Source of the DNA: Candidatus Magnetominusculus xianensis
GTDB taxonomy: Bacteria > Nitrospirota > Thermodesulfovibrionia > Thermodesulfovibrionales > Magnetobacteriaceae
NCBI GenBank assembly: GCA_001541255.1
Contig: LNQR01000070.1
Span: 62,001-126,000 of the forward strand
Reading direction: 5' to 3'
DNA length: 64,000 nt
Both the position numbers and the translations under genes were made by a program. Position 1 is the stretch's first letter, and every line of letters starts with the position of its first letter. The notes beneath the pieces were generated by a model. It was not told the origin of the DNA, did not search any database, and was given only the letters and a program-made list of their open reading frames with translations. This document shows, in pieces, positions 26,610 to 35,025 of the stretch.

Positions 26610-27869
26610 ATGACTATTACGGAGAAGATACTCGCAACGGCAGCCGGTAAGAAATTCGTCGAACCGGGTGAATTGATAGATGCCGGGGTAGACCTTGTCC
26701 TTGCTAACGACATCACCGCTCCGATTGCTATTAAGGAATTTAATAAAATTGGCGCCAAAGGTGTATTTGATAAAGATAAGATTGCGCTCATCCCAGACCA
26801 TTTTGTCCCCCAAAAGGACATCAAGGCTGCTGAGCAGTGTAAGGCGCTGAAGCAGTTCTCTAAGGAACATGATTTATCCCTGTACTTTGAGGTAGGCAGG
26901 ATGGGCGTTGAACATGCCCTGCTGCCTGAACAAGGGCTTGTCGTGCCCGGTGACTGCATAATCGGCGCAGACAGCCACACATGCACATATGGCGCGCTTG
27001 GGGCATTTTCAACCGGCGTAGGCTCAACGGACGCGGCGTCGGCTATGGCTACAGGGCGCTGCTGGTTTAAAGTCCCCGAGTCTATGAAATTTATATATTA
27101 CGGCAAATTAAATAAATGGGTAGGAGGCAAAGACCTCATCCTGCACACGATAGGAGATATAGGCGTTGATGGCGCGCTCTACCGGGCTATGGAGTTTGAC
27201 GGTGAGGTAATCACAGCGCTGCCGATGTATGGACGCCTCACAATGTGTAATATGGCAATTGAGGCCGGCGGAAAGAGCAGTATAGTTGTCCCCGATGATA
27301 TCACAATGGAATATATACGCGGCAGGGCCAAAAGGCCATATGTGTTTTATGCCTCAGACAAAGATTCGCATTATGTAGAAGTGCGTGAGTACGACTGCTC
27401 AAAGATAGAGCCGACGGTTGCCTGTCCGCATCTGCCGTCAAACACGCGGGCAGCAAAAGAATTATCAAATATCTCGATTGATCAGGTTGTAATAGGCTCA
27501 TGCACCAATGGCCGCCTTGAGGACCTCAGAGAGGCCGCCGCCGTAATAAAAGGCCGCAAGGTAAACTCGAATCTCAGGATGATAGTAATACCGGCAACTC
27601 AGCAGATATATAAAGATGCTATGAACGAGGGCCTGCTGGAGACATTCATAAATGCCGAGGCCGTAGTCTCGACCCCTACGTGCGGCCCGTGTCTGGGCGG
27701 CTATATGGGTATTTTGGCCGAGGGCGAAAGGGCATTGGCCACGACAAACAGGAATTTTATAGGTAGGATGGGACACACAGGCTCAGAGGTATATCTTGCA
27801 AATCCGGCAGTGGCTGCGGCAACCGCAGTGCTTGGCAGGATTGCAACGCCTGAGGAACTAGGCCTCTGA
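26610..27869 (+). CDS. leuC: 3-isopropylmalate dehydratase large subunit (aconitase family, LeuC type 2)
   Basis: A 419-residue aconitase-family protein of the short archaeal/anaerobe type. Fe-S ligands are visible in '[13 protein letters not shown]' and '[13 protein letters not shown]'; substrate motifs include '[20 protein letters not shown]'. It converts 2- to 3-isopropylmalate in leucine synthesis together with a small subunit (leuD). leuD is not adjacent, since the next gene is a RidA protein, so homoaconitase or another 2-hydroxyacid use is possible. GGAGGT lies five bases before the ATG. Confidence 0.88.
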   Translation: MTITEKILATAAGKKFVEPGELIDAGVDLVLANDITAPIAIKEFNKIGAKGVFDKDKIALIPDHFVPQKDIKAAEQCKALKQFSKEHDLSLYFEVGRMGVEHALLPEQGLVVPGDCIIGADSHTCTYGALGAFSTGVGSTDAASAMATGRCWFKVPESMKFIYYGKLNKWVGGKDLILHTIGDIGVDGALYRAMEFDGEVITALPMYGRLTMCNMAIEAGGKSSIVVPDDITMEYIRGRAKRPYVFYASDKDSHYVEVREYDCSKIEPTVACPHLPSNTRAAKELSNISIDQVVIGSCTNGRLEDLREAAAVIKGRKVNSNLRMIVIPATQQIYKDAMNEGLLETFINAEAVVSTPTCGPCLGGYMGILAEGERALATTNRNFIGRMGHTGSEVYLANPAVAAATAVLGRIATPEELGL

Positions 27870-27870
27870 T

Positions 27871-28347
27871 TTGAACCCTATATATCATTTAGAAGAACGA
27901 TTAAAGGCAAAGGGGCTGGCGCTGCCTCCTGCCCCCACACCGCTTGGAGCATATGTACCGGCGGTTATCAGCGGGAACTTGTTGTTCCTCAGTGGGATGC
28001 TGCCCCTCAGAGACGCCAGGCTCATCAGGACAGGCAAGGCGGGGTTTGATGTTACGCTTGAAGAGCTGCGAGAGGATGCAGCACAGGTTGTCCTCAATGC
28101 CCTTGCAGTGGTTAAACAGACCCTCGGCGATTTTAACCGCATAGTACGGTGTGTAAAGCTCACGGGCTATGTGGCCAGTGCTGATACCTTTTACGAACAG
28201 CCGCAGGTCATTAACGGTGCCTCGGAACTGCTCTTTGAACTTATGGGAGAGCGTGGGCGGCACTGCCGCAGTGCCGTTGGGGTCAGTGTGCTGCCTCTTA
28301 ACAGCCCCATCGAGATAGACTTTATATTTGAGATAGATAAATGTTAA
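27871..28347 (+). CDS. RidA/YjgF-family protein (enamine/imine deaminase-like)
   Basis: A 158-residue protein of the RidA superfamily, subtype with an N-terminal helix: '[20 protein letters not shown]', '[20 protein letters not shown]', and the C-terminal '[20 protein letters not shown]' containing the conserved Arg that binds the carboxylate. RidA proteins hydrolyse reactive 2-aminoacrylate or imines; this YjgH-like subgroup is less well defined. The start is TTG at 27871, one base after the leuC stop, and translation is probably coupled. Confidence 0.85.
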   Translation: MNPIYHLEERLKAKGLALPPAPTPLGAYVPAVISGNLLFLSGMLPLRDARLIRTGKAGFDVTLEELREDAAQVVLNALAVVKQTLGDFNRIVRCVKLTGYVASADTFYEQPQVINGASELLFELMGERGRHCRSAVGVSVLPLNSPIEIDFIFEIDKC

Positions 28348-28354
28348 AGGCATT

Positions 28355-29665
28355 ATGTCCAGACCGGTAGTAGTAATCGTAGGCAGACAAAATGTGGGGA
28401 AATCAACCCTTTTTAACCGGATTACCGGCGGCAGAAAGGCCATAGTCAAAGACGAACCCGGCGTTACACGAGACAGGATTTACGGCGAGGCCGTGTGGGA
28501 AGGCCGCAGCTTTGTCGTTATCGATACGGGGGGATTTTTCACCGGCACTGACGACGAAATCCTTGCCGGGGTGACAAGGCACGCCCTTATGGGTATAGAC
28601 GAGGCCGATGTGGTGATTCAACTGTTTGACTCGAAAGACGGCCTCACCCCAGCCGACCTTGAGCTTGCCTCACTTGTCAGAAAATGCAACAAGGCAGTCC
28701 TCTGGGTAGTTAACAAGATAGACAACCTGAAGGCTGAACAGCGCATGGCAGACTTCTATCACATAGGAGGCACGGTGCTTGGTGTCTCGGCAGAGGGCGG
28801 GCTTGGATTTGACGAACTGATGGACGAGGTTATAAGCCGGTTTAAGCCCGGCAGCCACAGCGATAGTACAACCTCAGAGCTCCCCAAAATAGCAATCGTA
28901 GGGCGCCCCAATGTGGGAAAATCTACGCTGGTTAATACGCTGCTTGGAAAAGAGAAGATGCTTGTAAGTCCGGTAAGCGGCACGACAAGGGACTCTGTTG
29001 ACAGCATATGTACGTATTACGGCAAAAAATATGTCCTTATAGACACTGCCGGTATAAGAAAAAAACCAAACGTTGTCGAAGACCTTGAGAGGTTTTCTGT
29101 GGTGCGCGCCATACGAAGCATCGAAAGGGCAGACGTAGTGGTGTTTTTGATAGATGCAACAGAGGGAATCGTCGAACAGGACAAGAAAATCGTAAGCCTG
29201 ATAGACCGCTCCGGCAAGGGCCTCATCCTGTGTATAAACAAGTGGGACGCCGTAGACTCACCAGATGAGAGCTACCGCCAGTTCATGGACTCCGTAGAGC
29301 ATCATTTTGCATTTGCGTACTATGCCCCAATGCTCACCATCTCGGGGCTGATGAAAAAGAGGATTACAAAGATTTTCCCGCTGGTTGGCGAGATAGTGAG
29401 AGAGAGAAAAAAACGCATAACCACAGGCGTGCTAAACAGGTATGTCGAGACATTGAACAAGCAACTGCCAGCATATAAGGGCAAGCAGACGAAGGTATTT
29501 TATATATCTCAGGTGGCGGTAGAGCCGCCCCAGTTTGCGGTGTTTTTAAACTATCCCGAGGCCATCAAAGACAATCACATGAGATATATTGAAAAACTAA
29601 TCAGACAGGGATATCCCTTTAATGGTACGCCCATACGGGTGTATATAAAAAAGAGAAACAGATGA
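28355..29665 (+). CDS. der: Ribosome assembly GTPase Der (EngA)
   Basis: A 436-residue protein with two successive GTPase domains and a KH-like C-terminus. G1 motifs are 'GRQNVGKST' and 'GRPNVGKST', G3 'DTGGF' and 'DTAGIRKKPN', G4 'NKID' and 'NKWD'. The double-G-domain layout is unique to Der, which is needed for 50S maturation. It follows ridA by seven bases and is in a run of plus-strand genes to 30984. Confidence 0.97.
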   Translation: MSRPVVVIVGRQNVGKSTLFNRITGGRKAIVKDEPGVTRDRIYGEAVWEGRSFVVIDTGGFFTGTDDEILAGVTRHALMGIDEADVVIQLFDSKDGLTPADLELASLVRKCNKAVLWVVNKIDNLKAEQRMADFYHIGGTVLGVSAEGGLGFDELMDEVISRFKPGSHSDSTTSELPKIAIVGRPNVGKSTLVNTLLGKEKMLVSPVSGTTRDSVDSICTYYGKKYVLIDTAGIRKKPNVVEDLERFSVVRAIRSIERADVVVFLIDATEGIVEQDKKIVSLIDRSGKGLILCINKWDAVDSPDESYRQFMDSVEHHFAFAYYAPMLTISGLMKKRITKIFPLVGEIVRERKKRITTGVLNRYVETLNKQLPAYKGKQTKVFYISQVAVEPPQFAVFLNYPEAIKDNHMRYIEKLIRQGYPFNGTPIRVYIKKRNR

Positions 29666-29683
29666 GACAGGGAGTTTAATGCT

Positions 29684-30046
29684 ATGGACAAGCAAGGGTT
29701 GAAGGTTCTGTTTCACGTCAACGAAATGGAAAAATGGGATACGGCACTAGGCAACATAACGAATCTGATAAAAGATGTAGGGCGCGGCGGGGCAGAGATA
29801 AAGGTAGTCGCTAACGGCCCGTCTGTGGCTGCCTACAGCGACTCATCGAGACTTGAGGTTATGAAGGCCCTTGCAGACGATGGCGCGTTGTTTATGGCGT
29901 GCCGCAATTCGCTGAGGAAAATGTGTGCTGGTACTGATACATGCCTGACAGAGGCGGCGCTTCCTCCATTTATTAAGATAGTCCCAGCCGGTATAACGGA
30001 GATAGTAAGGAGCCAAAGCGAAGGCTTTGCGTATGTAAAACCATGA
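29684..30046 (+). CDS. DsrE/DsrF-like protein
   Basis: A 120-residue protein of the DsrE-like fold: 'GLKVLFHVNEMEKWDTALGN', 'EIKVVANGPSVAAY', then 'LFMACRNSLRKM' with Cys residues near the usual sulfur-carrying position, and C-terminal 'VPAGITEIVRSQSEGFAYVK'. DsrE relatives carry sulfur as a cysteine persulfide or bind small ligands; orphan members like this have no assigned substrate. GGGAG precedes the start by nine bases. It overlaps the next gene by four bases. Confidence 0.75.
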   Translation: MDKQGLKVLFHVNEMEKWDTALGNITNLIKDVGRGGAEIKVVANGPSVAAYSDSSRLEVMKALADDGALFMACRNSLRKMCAGTDTCLTEAALPPFIKIVPAGITEIVRSQSEGFAYVKP

Positions 30047-30984
30047 CAAAGCCCCTGCTTCCGGAGAGGCTGAGGCCCGGAGATACAATAGGGCTTGTCT
30101 CCCCCTCTGACCCCGTCACAGGGAAACTCCACATGGAGGAGTTAGAAAAAGGGATAAAGTTTTTGAAAAATATGGGGTTTAACGTCGAGGCGGGAAAAAA
30201 CATCTGCTCCCCCGACCCATGGGCCAGGGCGATGGATATAAATGAGTTTTTTGTCAATAAAAAAATCTCCGCTATTGTTTCAACACAGGGCGGCGATAGC
30301 GCACAACACCTGCTTCCTTATCTTAAATGGGACAACATTGCTGAAAACCCGAAGATATTTGTGGGATTAAGCGATGTAACCGTCACACTTAACGCCATTA
30401 ATAAGAAGACCTCGTTGGTGGTGTTCCACGGAAGCGATGCGAGATATTGTTTTGGCAAATACCCAATGCTTGAGGTGCCATCTCCTCCTGATTATGGGAA
30501 AAAGGAGTTTCTTGACCGGTTTGTCAGCCGTAAAACCGGAGAGATTCGCAAGGCACGGCAGCGTAAGACCGTAAGGGGAGGGAAGGCCGAAGGCAGGCTT
30601 GTAGGTGGAAACCTACGCTGCTTATTAAAACTCATGAAGACGGACTTATGCCCAGACTTTCAGGATGCAATATTAATGCTTGAGGCGCTTCGCATAACCG
30701 AAGACCAGTGCGCGGCCTATTTTAGTGAACTAAAATCATTTGGCGTATTCAATAAGATCAAGGGCGCTGTGGTTGGATTTGTCTATAGTATGCAGGTGGA
30801 GTTCCCCGATGAGCCGCAAATGGAGGATATCCTGTGTGAATTTACGGACATGTATGGATTCCCGATTCTAAAGACCAACGATTTTGGACATAACACGCCA
30901 AACACTGCCCTGCCAATCGGGATCAGCGTGTCAGTTGATGCAGACGAGAAGAAATTCGCCATACTTGACCAATGCCTTAAGTAA
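30043..30984 (+). CDS. LD-carboxypeptidase, peptidase family S66
   Basis: A 313-residue S66 protein. It starts with 'LRPGDTIGLVSPSDPV' and keeps the catalytic Ser in 'IFVGLSDVTVTLNAI', Glu in 'ILMLEALRITEDQ' and His in 'NDFGHNTPNTALPIG'. These enzymes remove the terminal D-Ala from tetrapeptides during murein recycling, or act on microcin-type peptides (MccF). The cytoplasmic location is expected because no signal is visible. Its 3' end overlaps the convergent polymerase gene by eight bases. Confidence 0.9.
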   Translation: MTKPLLPERLRPGDTIGLVSPSDPVTGKLHMEELEKGIKFLKNMGFNVEAGKNICSPDPWARAMDINEFFVNKKISAIVSTQGGDSAQHLLPYLKWDNIAENPKIFVGLSDVTVTLNAINKKTSLVVFHGSDARYCFGKYPMLEVPSPPDYGKKEFLDRFVSRKTGEIRKARQRKTVRGGKAEGRLVGGNLRCLLKLMKTDLCPDFQDAILMLEALRITEDQCAAYFSELKSFGVFNKIKGAVVGFVYSMQVEFPDEPQMEDILCEFTDMYGFPILKTNDFGHNTPNTALPIGISVSVDADEKKFAILDQCLK

Positions 30985-32503
30985 GCGCCTCTTCTGACTT
31001 AGCCGCTAACAACAGCGTTGAGTACAACAGACCTCCAAAAAGCCAAAACAGAGGATATGTATAGTCATAGTCAAAGCATCCATGAAATATGACGGCGGCA
31101 AGTGTGGACATAAGACACATCGACATGAGCTGCATATAGGTGTCTTGCAGCTTAATCAGCCTTATGTAGTGTTTGGTGATTGCGTATAAAATCAGGAAAA
31201 ACAGTACAAAGCCAATAAGTCCTAAGTCGAATAAGAAAGAAAACGGCACACTATGGGCATGAGGCGTCCTGTAGAGATACTTATAGCTGCCGATGCCGAT
31301 GCCAACAGGCCATTTGGCGCCTAGGCCAGAGAACCCATAGCCCCAGATAGTGCGCCTGCCCGGGCCTGCCGTCTCGCTTTTTGACAACCCCGGGTCTATG
31401 ACATCGCCGGAGTCAACAATTTGTCCCCCAATCCTGAGAAGCCTCATTATAGTGGTGTCCTTGCCTGCCATAACTGAAAATATCTTCTGTTCAACTATAT
31501 AAAACACTAAGGCTGCCGCAAGCAGCACGATGGTATACCGCATAAAATGCTTTGATGTCTTCTTATTGATAAATAAAAAACACATTGCCATAAAAATAAA
31601 CGCCGCTGCTCCCGCCCTGCTTTCTGTCCCAATCACAACGGAGAGGCCAGTGATAACACACAGGCCTAAGAATATCCTTGGTCCTTTTGACCTCACAGTT
31701 AGAAAAAGGGCGGCTGCAACGCCAATAAATATATTCATCAGCATAGACGTCTCATGGGCGTCCTGAAGGCCGTGCGCCTGTTCTGGTGAGCCGTCAGAGG
31801 CCAGAAGACCTCCATAAATACGCATCCCATAGACAATATCCCCTGCAAACCCGTAATCAATATATGTGTCCAAAGACCTGAACCAGTACGACAACACTGC
31901 CTCAATCAGACATGAGACCAACAGACACCAGAGCATTTTCTTATGGGCATCCTCTGTAACCGCTGTGTAAACAATGACGGTAAAGAGCATAATGTTTGAC
32001 ACAAGATAGTAGTACTGAGATATGCCATGAAGCATGTTCTGCGTCCAATACAGTGTAATGGCGGCATAAACTGTAATTGCGGCAAACAGGGTCTTTATAT
32101 CAGGTCTTAGACGCACGTCGCTTAACGAAGCCCACCTGTGGAGGACGAACCCTGCGCATGTCAACAGCAGTACCGGCGTATAAACCGGCAGTGCATTTAA
32201 ATAGAATTCCGACTGCCTGAATATGAAATGAATATTCCACGTGCCGGTAAACGCAAAGTATATGGTCTCACGTGAAATGGGGACAAGGAATATCAGACAG
32301 TAGACCCCCCATGTTGGTTTGATAAGAAAAAGGACAGACAAGACAATGAGCAGGTTAACTGCGAATACTACATAAAAGGGATACAGGGCACATAGGGCAG
32401 CGCTGCACACAAGATACAGAAACACCACTGAGTATATGACATAGTGTTTAGCGGCAATGTGTTTTGGCATCCAGAGGGGACACGCTTTTTCTGAAGAGAT
32501 CAT
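30977..32503 (-). CDS. O-antigen ligase/polymerase-like membrane protein (Wzy_C)
   Basis: A 508-residue polytopic protein with about twelve helices. The periplasmic loop and 'YRTPHAHSVPFSFLFDLGLI' (His followed by a Gly-Leu-Ile-Gly helix) correspond to the Wzy_C/WaaL motif. Such proteins join or polymerise lipid-linked surface glycans in the inner membrane. Ligase and polymerase cannot be distinguished by eye. It overlaps the upstream secreted glycosidase-like gene by four bases, so both probably work on the same exopolysaccharide. Confidence 0.8.
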   Translation of the reverse strand: MISSEKACPLWMPKHIAAKHYVIYSVVFLYLVCSAALCALYPFYVVFAVNLLIVLSVLFLIKPTWGVYCLIFLVPISRETIYFAFTGTWNIHFIFRQSEFYLNALPVYTPVLLLTCAGFVLHRWASLSDVRLRPDIKTLFAAITVYAAITLYWTQNMLHGISQYYYLVSNIMLFTVIVYTAVTEDAHKKMLWCLLVSCLIEAVLSYWFRSLDTYIDYGFAGDIVYGMRIYGGLLASDGSPEQAHGLQDAHETSMLMNIFIGVAAALFLTVRSKGPRIFLGLCVITGLSVVIGTESRAGAAAFIFMAMCFLFINKKTSKHFMRYTIVLLAAALVFYIVEQKIFSVMAGKDTTIMRLLRIGGQIVDSGDVIDPGLSKSETAGPGRRTIWGYGFSGLGAKWPVGIGIGSYKYLYRTPHAHSVPFSFLFDLGLIGFVLFFLILYAITKHYIRLIKLQDTYMQLMSMCLMSTLAAVIFHGCFDYDYTYPLFWLFGGLLYSTLLLAAKSEEALT

Positions 32504-34092
32504 CTGTCTTCTTCTATGTACACCGGTGCCGTGTGTGCCTTGATGGTTAAATCTCCGCTTGCGTCTGTGGCTGCGGCTGTGGTTACAAATGCGCTGGTGT
32601 AGTTTCGTACCTGAGTCCCTGTTAGGGCTTTAGCAGGGATGGATGTTGTTATTTTCACCTTTGACGTGGGGTCAAGTTTCAGGGTTATAGTTTTAGCTGC
32701 ATTTTTGTCATCGCTCCATACTACCCAAATACGCCTGCCTCCTTTTGAGAATTTGCAGACGAACACGCTGTCTGAGTCCATTACTACCTCAGTCTTTTCC
32801 CAGTCTGAGCCGTCGAGGATTTCAATCATCTTTTTATAGGTATAGTAGGCAAGTTTCTTGTGTGATTTGCCGGAGTTTTTCCAGTTATTTACAAGGCCGT
32901 AGTAGTTAAAGGGGTCGTTGGGGTTACCGGCAAACTTGTAAAGCTCCATGACACCGTTCCAGAATATCTTGTTGAAACCGATAGAAATGGCATAGACATA
33001 GGTCTTGACTAACCCTATGGCCTGGTCTGTTTCTGTCTGTGTGGGAAGAGTAAGCTGCTCAGAGGGGCGGCTTGGGCTGCCGTTGTACATAGCGGTCTCC
33101 AAAAAGACCGGCATCTTATCGACATTGACGCCATAGCTTTGGAGTATCTTTCGATACACGTCCAGACGAGTTTTTATCACCCTGTAGTCTTCCAGTGAGT
33201 GTATGTGCTGTTTAATTTCAAGGACGTCGAAGTACTTACCGGCGTTATGGTTTAGAATATCGCGTAAGAATCTGCTGTTTAAATCTCCTGTTGATGCGTT
33301 AGTATCTGCCCCCGGCAGTCCGCCAAGCACGACAGAGCAATCAGGGCATTCGGCCTTAATAACTGAATAGGATTTCCTTAGAAATTGGGCATACTTATTG
33401 GCGTGGTCAGCCCAGCTTGAATGTTCACCAAGTGGTTCTGTGTCAATTTCATAGTATTTTACACGGTTTTTTAATAAGCTGATTTGTTTTTTAAGAACCG
33501 GCAGATAATGGTCATAGTTTATATCAGGCGGTGGTATATGTGGAGAGGAGCCAACCCTTGTATAAATATTCACATTGCCGGGGAGATTTTTCAGTTCAAA
33601 TGCCATCTCCTGTACCCAGGCGACGCCGAGGTCGGCAAGCAGCTTGTTAATTTCTTCTTTTGAAATCACATCGCGTGAGGCCAGCTTGTCTGACAGCGGG
33701 GCAGCCCAGTACTCATAGGGGCCGAATATACCGAAAGGGGAATCATAACGGCTGGGGCTGCCGGTGCCGCCTAATGGGGTTTCATCCGGGGCCGGAGCCA
33801 GAGCCGGAGTCAGAGATGGGGGTGAGACGCCAGCCTTTAATAAAGCAATCCCCTCGGTTAGGAGTTTGAACGAAAGGGCGTGGTTTCCCCTGGTGAATGC
33901 CTCTTTAGATTTTTCGTCGATTTCGAGTGCCTTAGTTATTATATCTTTATTTGTCTGCCGTGTGAGAAGTTCTTTGAACTCGGCAATTTTAGCATGGATT
34001 TCGGCGAAGTTTGGAGGAGGAGGGTCTGCCCGCAACGCGGGGACGTACAAAAACACGGCAAACAGTAATAGCACTAACGAGAAAGTCTTCAC
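32500..34092 (-). CDS. Secreted glycoside hydrolase-like (TIM-barrel) protein
   Basis: A 530-residue protein with signal peptide 'FSLVLLLFAVFLYVPALRA', a helical stretch (about 25-95), a Pro-rich linker ('PSLTPALAPAPDE'), and a TIM-barrel-like domain. A probable acid/base Glu lies in 'KYYEIDTEPLGEHSSW' and a probable nucleophile Glu in 'MPVFLETAMYNGSPS', the arrangement of clan GH-A enzymes (GH39-like). The C-terminus is a beta domain. It probably trims or modifies an exopolysaccharide made with the overlapping downstream polymerase. The exact GH family is not assigned. Confidence 0.65.
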   Translation of the reverse strand: MKTFSLVLLLFAVFLYVPALRADPPPPNFAEIHAKIAEFKELLTRQTNKDIITKALEIDEKSKEAFTRGNHALSFKLLTEGIALLKAGVSPPSLTPALAPAPDETPLGGTGSPSRYDSPFGIFGPYEYWAAPLSDKLASRDVISKEEINKLLADLGVAWVQEMAFELKNLPGNVNIYTRVGSSPHIPPPDINYDHYLPVLKKQISLLKNRVKYYEIDTEPLGEHSSWADHANKYAQFLRKSYSVIKAECPDCSVVLGGLPGADTNASTGDLNSRFLRDILNHNAGKYFDVLEIKQHIHSLEDYRVIKTRLDVYRKILQSYGVNVDKMPVFLETAMYNGSPSRPSEQLTLPTQTETDQAIGLVKTYVYAISIGFNKIFWNGVMELYKFAGNPNDPFNYYGLVNNWKNSGKSHKKLAYYTYKKMIEILDGSDWEKTEVVMDSDSVFVCKFSKGGRRIWVVWSDDKNAAKTITLKLDPTSKVKITTSIPAKALTGTQVRNYTSAFVTTAAATDASGDLTIKAHTAPVYIEEDR

Positions 34093-34170
34093 GCGGCTCC
34101 TTCATGCGGCATTGCCGACATTATACACGTAAATATTCTACCAGAATGCGCCGCTTCTGTAAACAGGGCA

Positions 34171-34189
34171 AATACACTATACGTGTATT
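34171..34189. repeat. Short inverted repeat between the glycosidase and VapC genes
   Basis: AATACAC-TATAC-GTGTATT, a perfect 7-base inverted repeat, about 80 bases upstream of the secreted protein start. It could be an operator; no protein is proposed. Confidence 0.35.
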
Positions 34190-34262
34190 GTTGTCATAGT
34201 GGATATAGCAATCTATTTCTTATAACAAAATGCTGTAGAGCTATGTTTTCCAGTTCATCACA

Positions 34263-34652
34263 TCATAGTCTAAGACATGCGCTAAACAAAGTGTCTCCAT
34301 CTGGATAATGCTTTAAATTCCTTGTCGCTATTTTGTATTTTTTTAAAATAGCGGTAGCATAGATCAGGCAGTCAATTGGTGTAAGCGTTATTCCTTTTGT
34401 CCTGTATTTTTTATATATTTCTCCAGCCTTGATAGCGACATCATGTCCAACGGGTTCAATGTGGCAAGCCTCGATAAAACTCTCTGTAGAGAATCTTTCG
34501 TTGTCCTTCATGCCGACATGAAGTTCATAAACCGATAACACGCTTAAACAGGCAGTGTTGGCAACCCATAACCCTTCTATGGCTTCTTTTGCATAGGGCT
34601 GTCCTCTAAGATAGTCAATTGCAACATCGGTATCAATTAGAGTCAGCTCCAT
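34263..34652 (-). CDS. vapC: VapC-like PIN-domain toxin
   Basis: A 129-residue PIN domain. Start ATG 34652 (MELTLIDTDVAIDYLRG) is preferred to 34676 because the extra residues precede the first beta strand. Acidic active-site positions are visible in 'LIDTDVAIDYL', 'LSVYELHVGM' and 'TPIDCLIYATA', with a late 'ATRNLKHYP'. VapC toxins cut tRNA or rRNA. The gene overlaps the antitoxin by 20 bases. Confidence 0.88.
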   Translation of the reverse strand: MELTLIDTDVAIDYLRGQPYAKEAIEGLWVANTACLSVLSVYELHVGMKDNERFSTESFIEACHIEPVGHDVAIKAGEIYKKYRTKGITLTPIDCLIYATAILKKYKIATRNLKHYPDGDTLFSACLRL

Positions 34653-34860
34653 AGTCCCTATCTTTCCGCAATTCATTGACCATTTCTATGCTATCCTGTT
34701 CTCTATTAGCCCATGAGCCAAAGCTCTGTTTAGCCTTTGCTATCCTCTGTGCTTTTAGGTATTCTCGTAAGGCGGCAGCGACAAATCCACTGAAGTTATC
34801 TGTATATTGCTGAATCTCATTTATAATATCTTCCGGCAAGGTCACAGACCTTCTTATCAT
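34633..34860 (-). CDS. vapB: VapB-like ribbon-helix-helix antitoxin
   Basis: A 75-residue protein. The N-terminus 'IRRSVTLPEDIINEIQQY' is a CopG/RHH DNA-binding strand and helix, followed by a second helix and a charged tail ('ANREQDSIEMVNELRKDR') that would block the toxin. Start 34860 follows AGGGGG; the longer frame from 34896 has no such site. It precedes and overlaps vapC, and likely autoregulates from the divergent region shared with the STAND gene. Confidence 0.82.
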   Translation of the reverse strand: MIRRSVTLPEDIINEIQQYTDNFSGFVAAALREYLKAQRIAKAKQSFGSWANREQDSIEMVNELRKDRDYGADSN

Positions 34861-34958
34861 AAATATCCCCCTCTTCCTGTATTTACAATAACACAAACAA
34901 GTAATATTATCAAGTGTTTAAAATATTGTATTTTCCATGTTTATGTAAAGCGTGCGTA

Positions 34959-34987
34959 TTGACTTTTACATTTGTTTATACTAATAT
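34959..34987 (+). promoter_or_regulatory. Promoter of the metallophosphoesterase-STAND gene
   Basis: TTGACT at 34959-34964, 17 bases, TAATAT at 34982-34987. The start near 34994 leaves a 30-base leader with GAGGTGAGGGGG before ATG 35026, and excludes the in-frame codon at 34972. Confidence 0.5.
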
Positions 34988-35025
34988 TCATATCAGCATA
35001 TTTCAACACAGAGGTGAGGGGGATA

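Noticed and set aside
34164..34172. CAGGGCAAA, like the start of the MITE ends
   Set aside because: Only nine bases match and the following sequence differs; too short to call a fourth copy.
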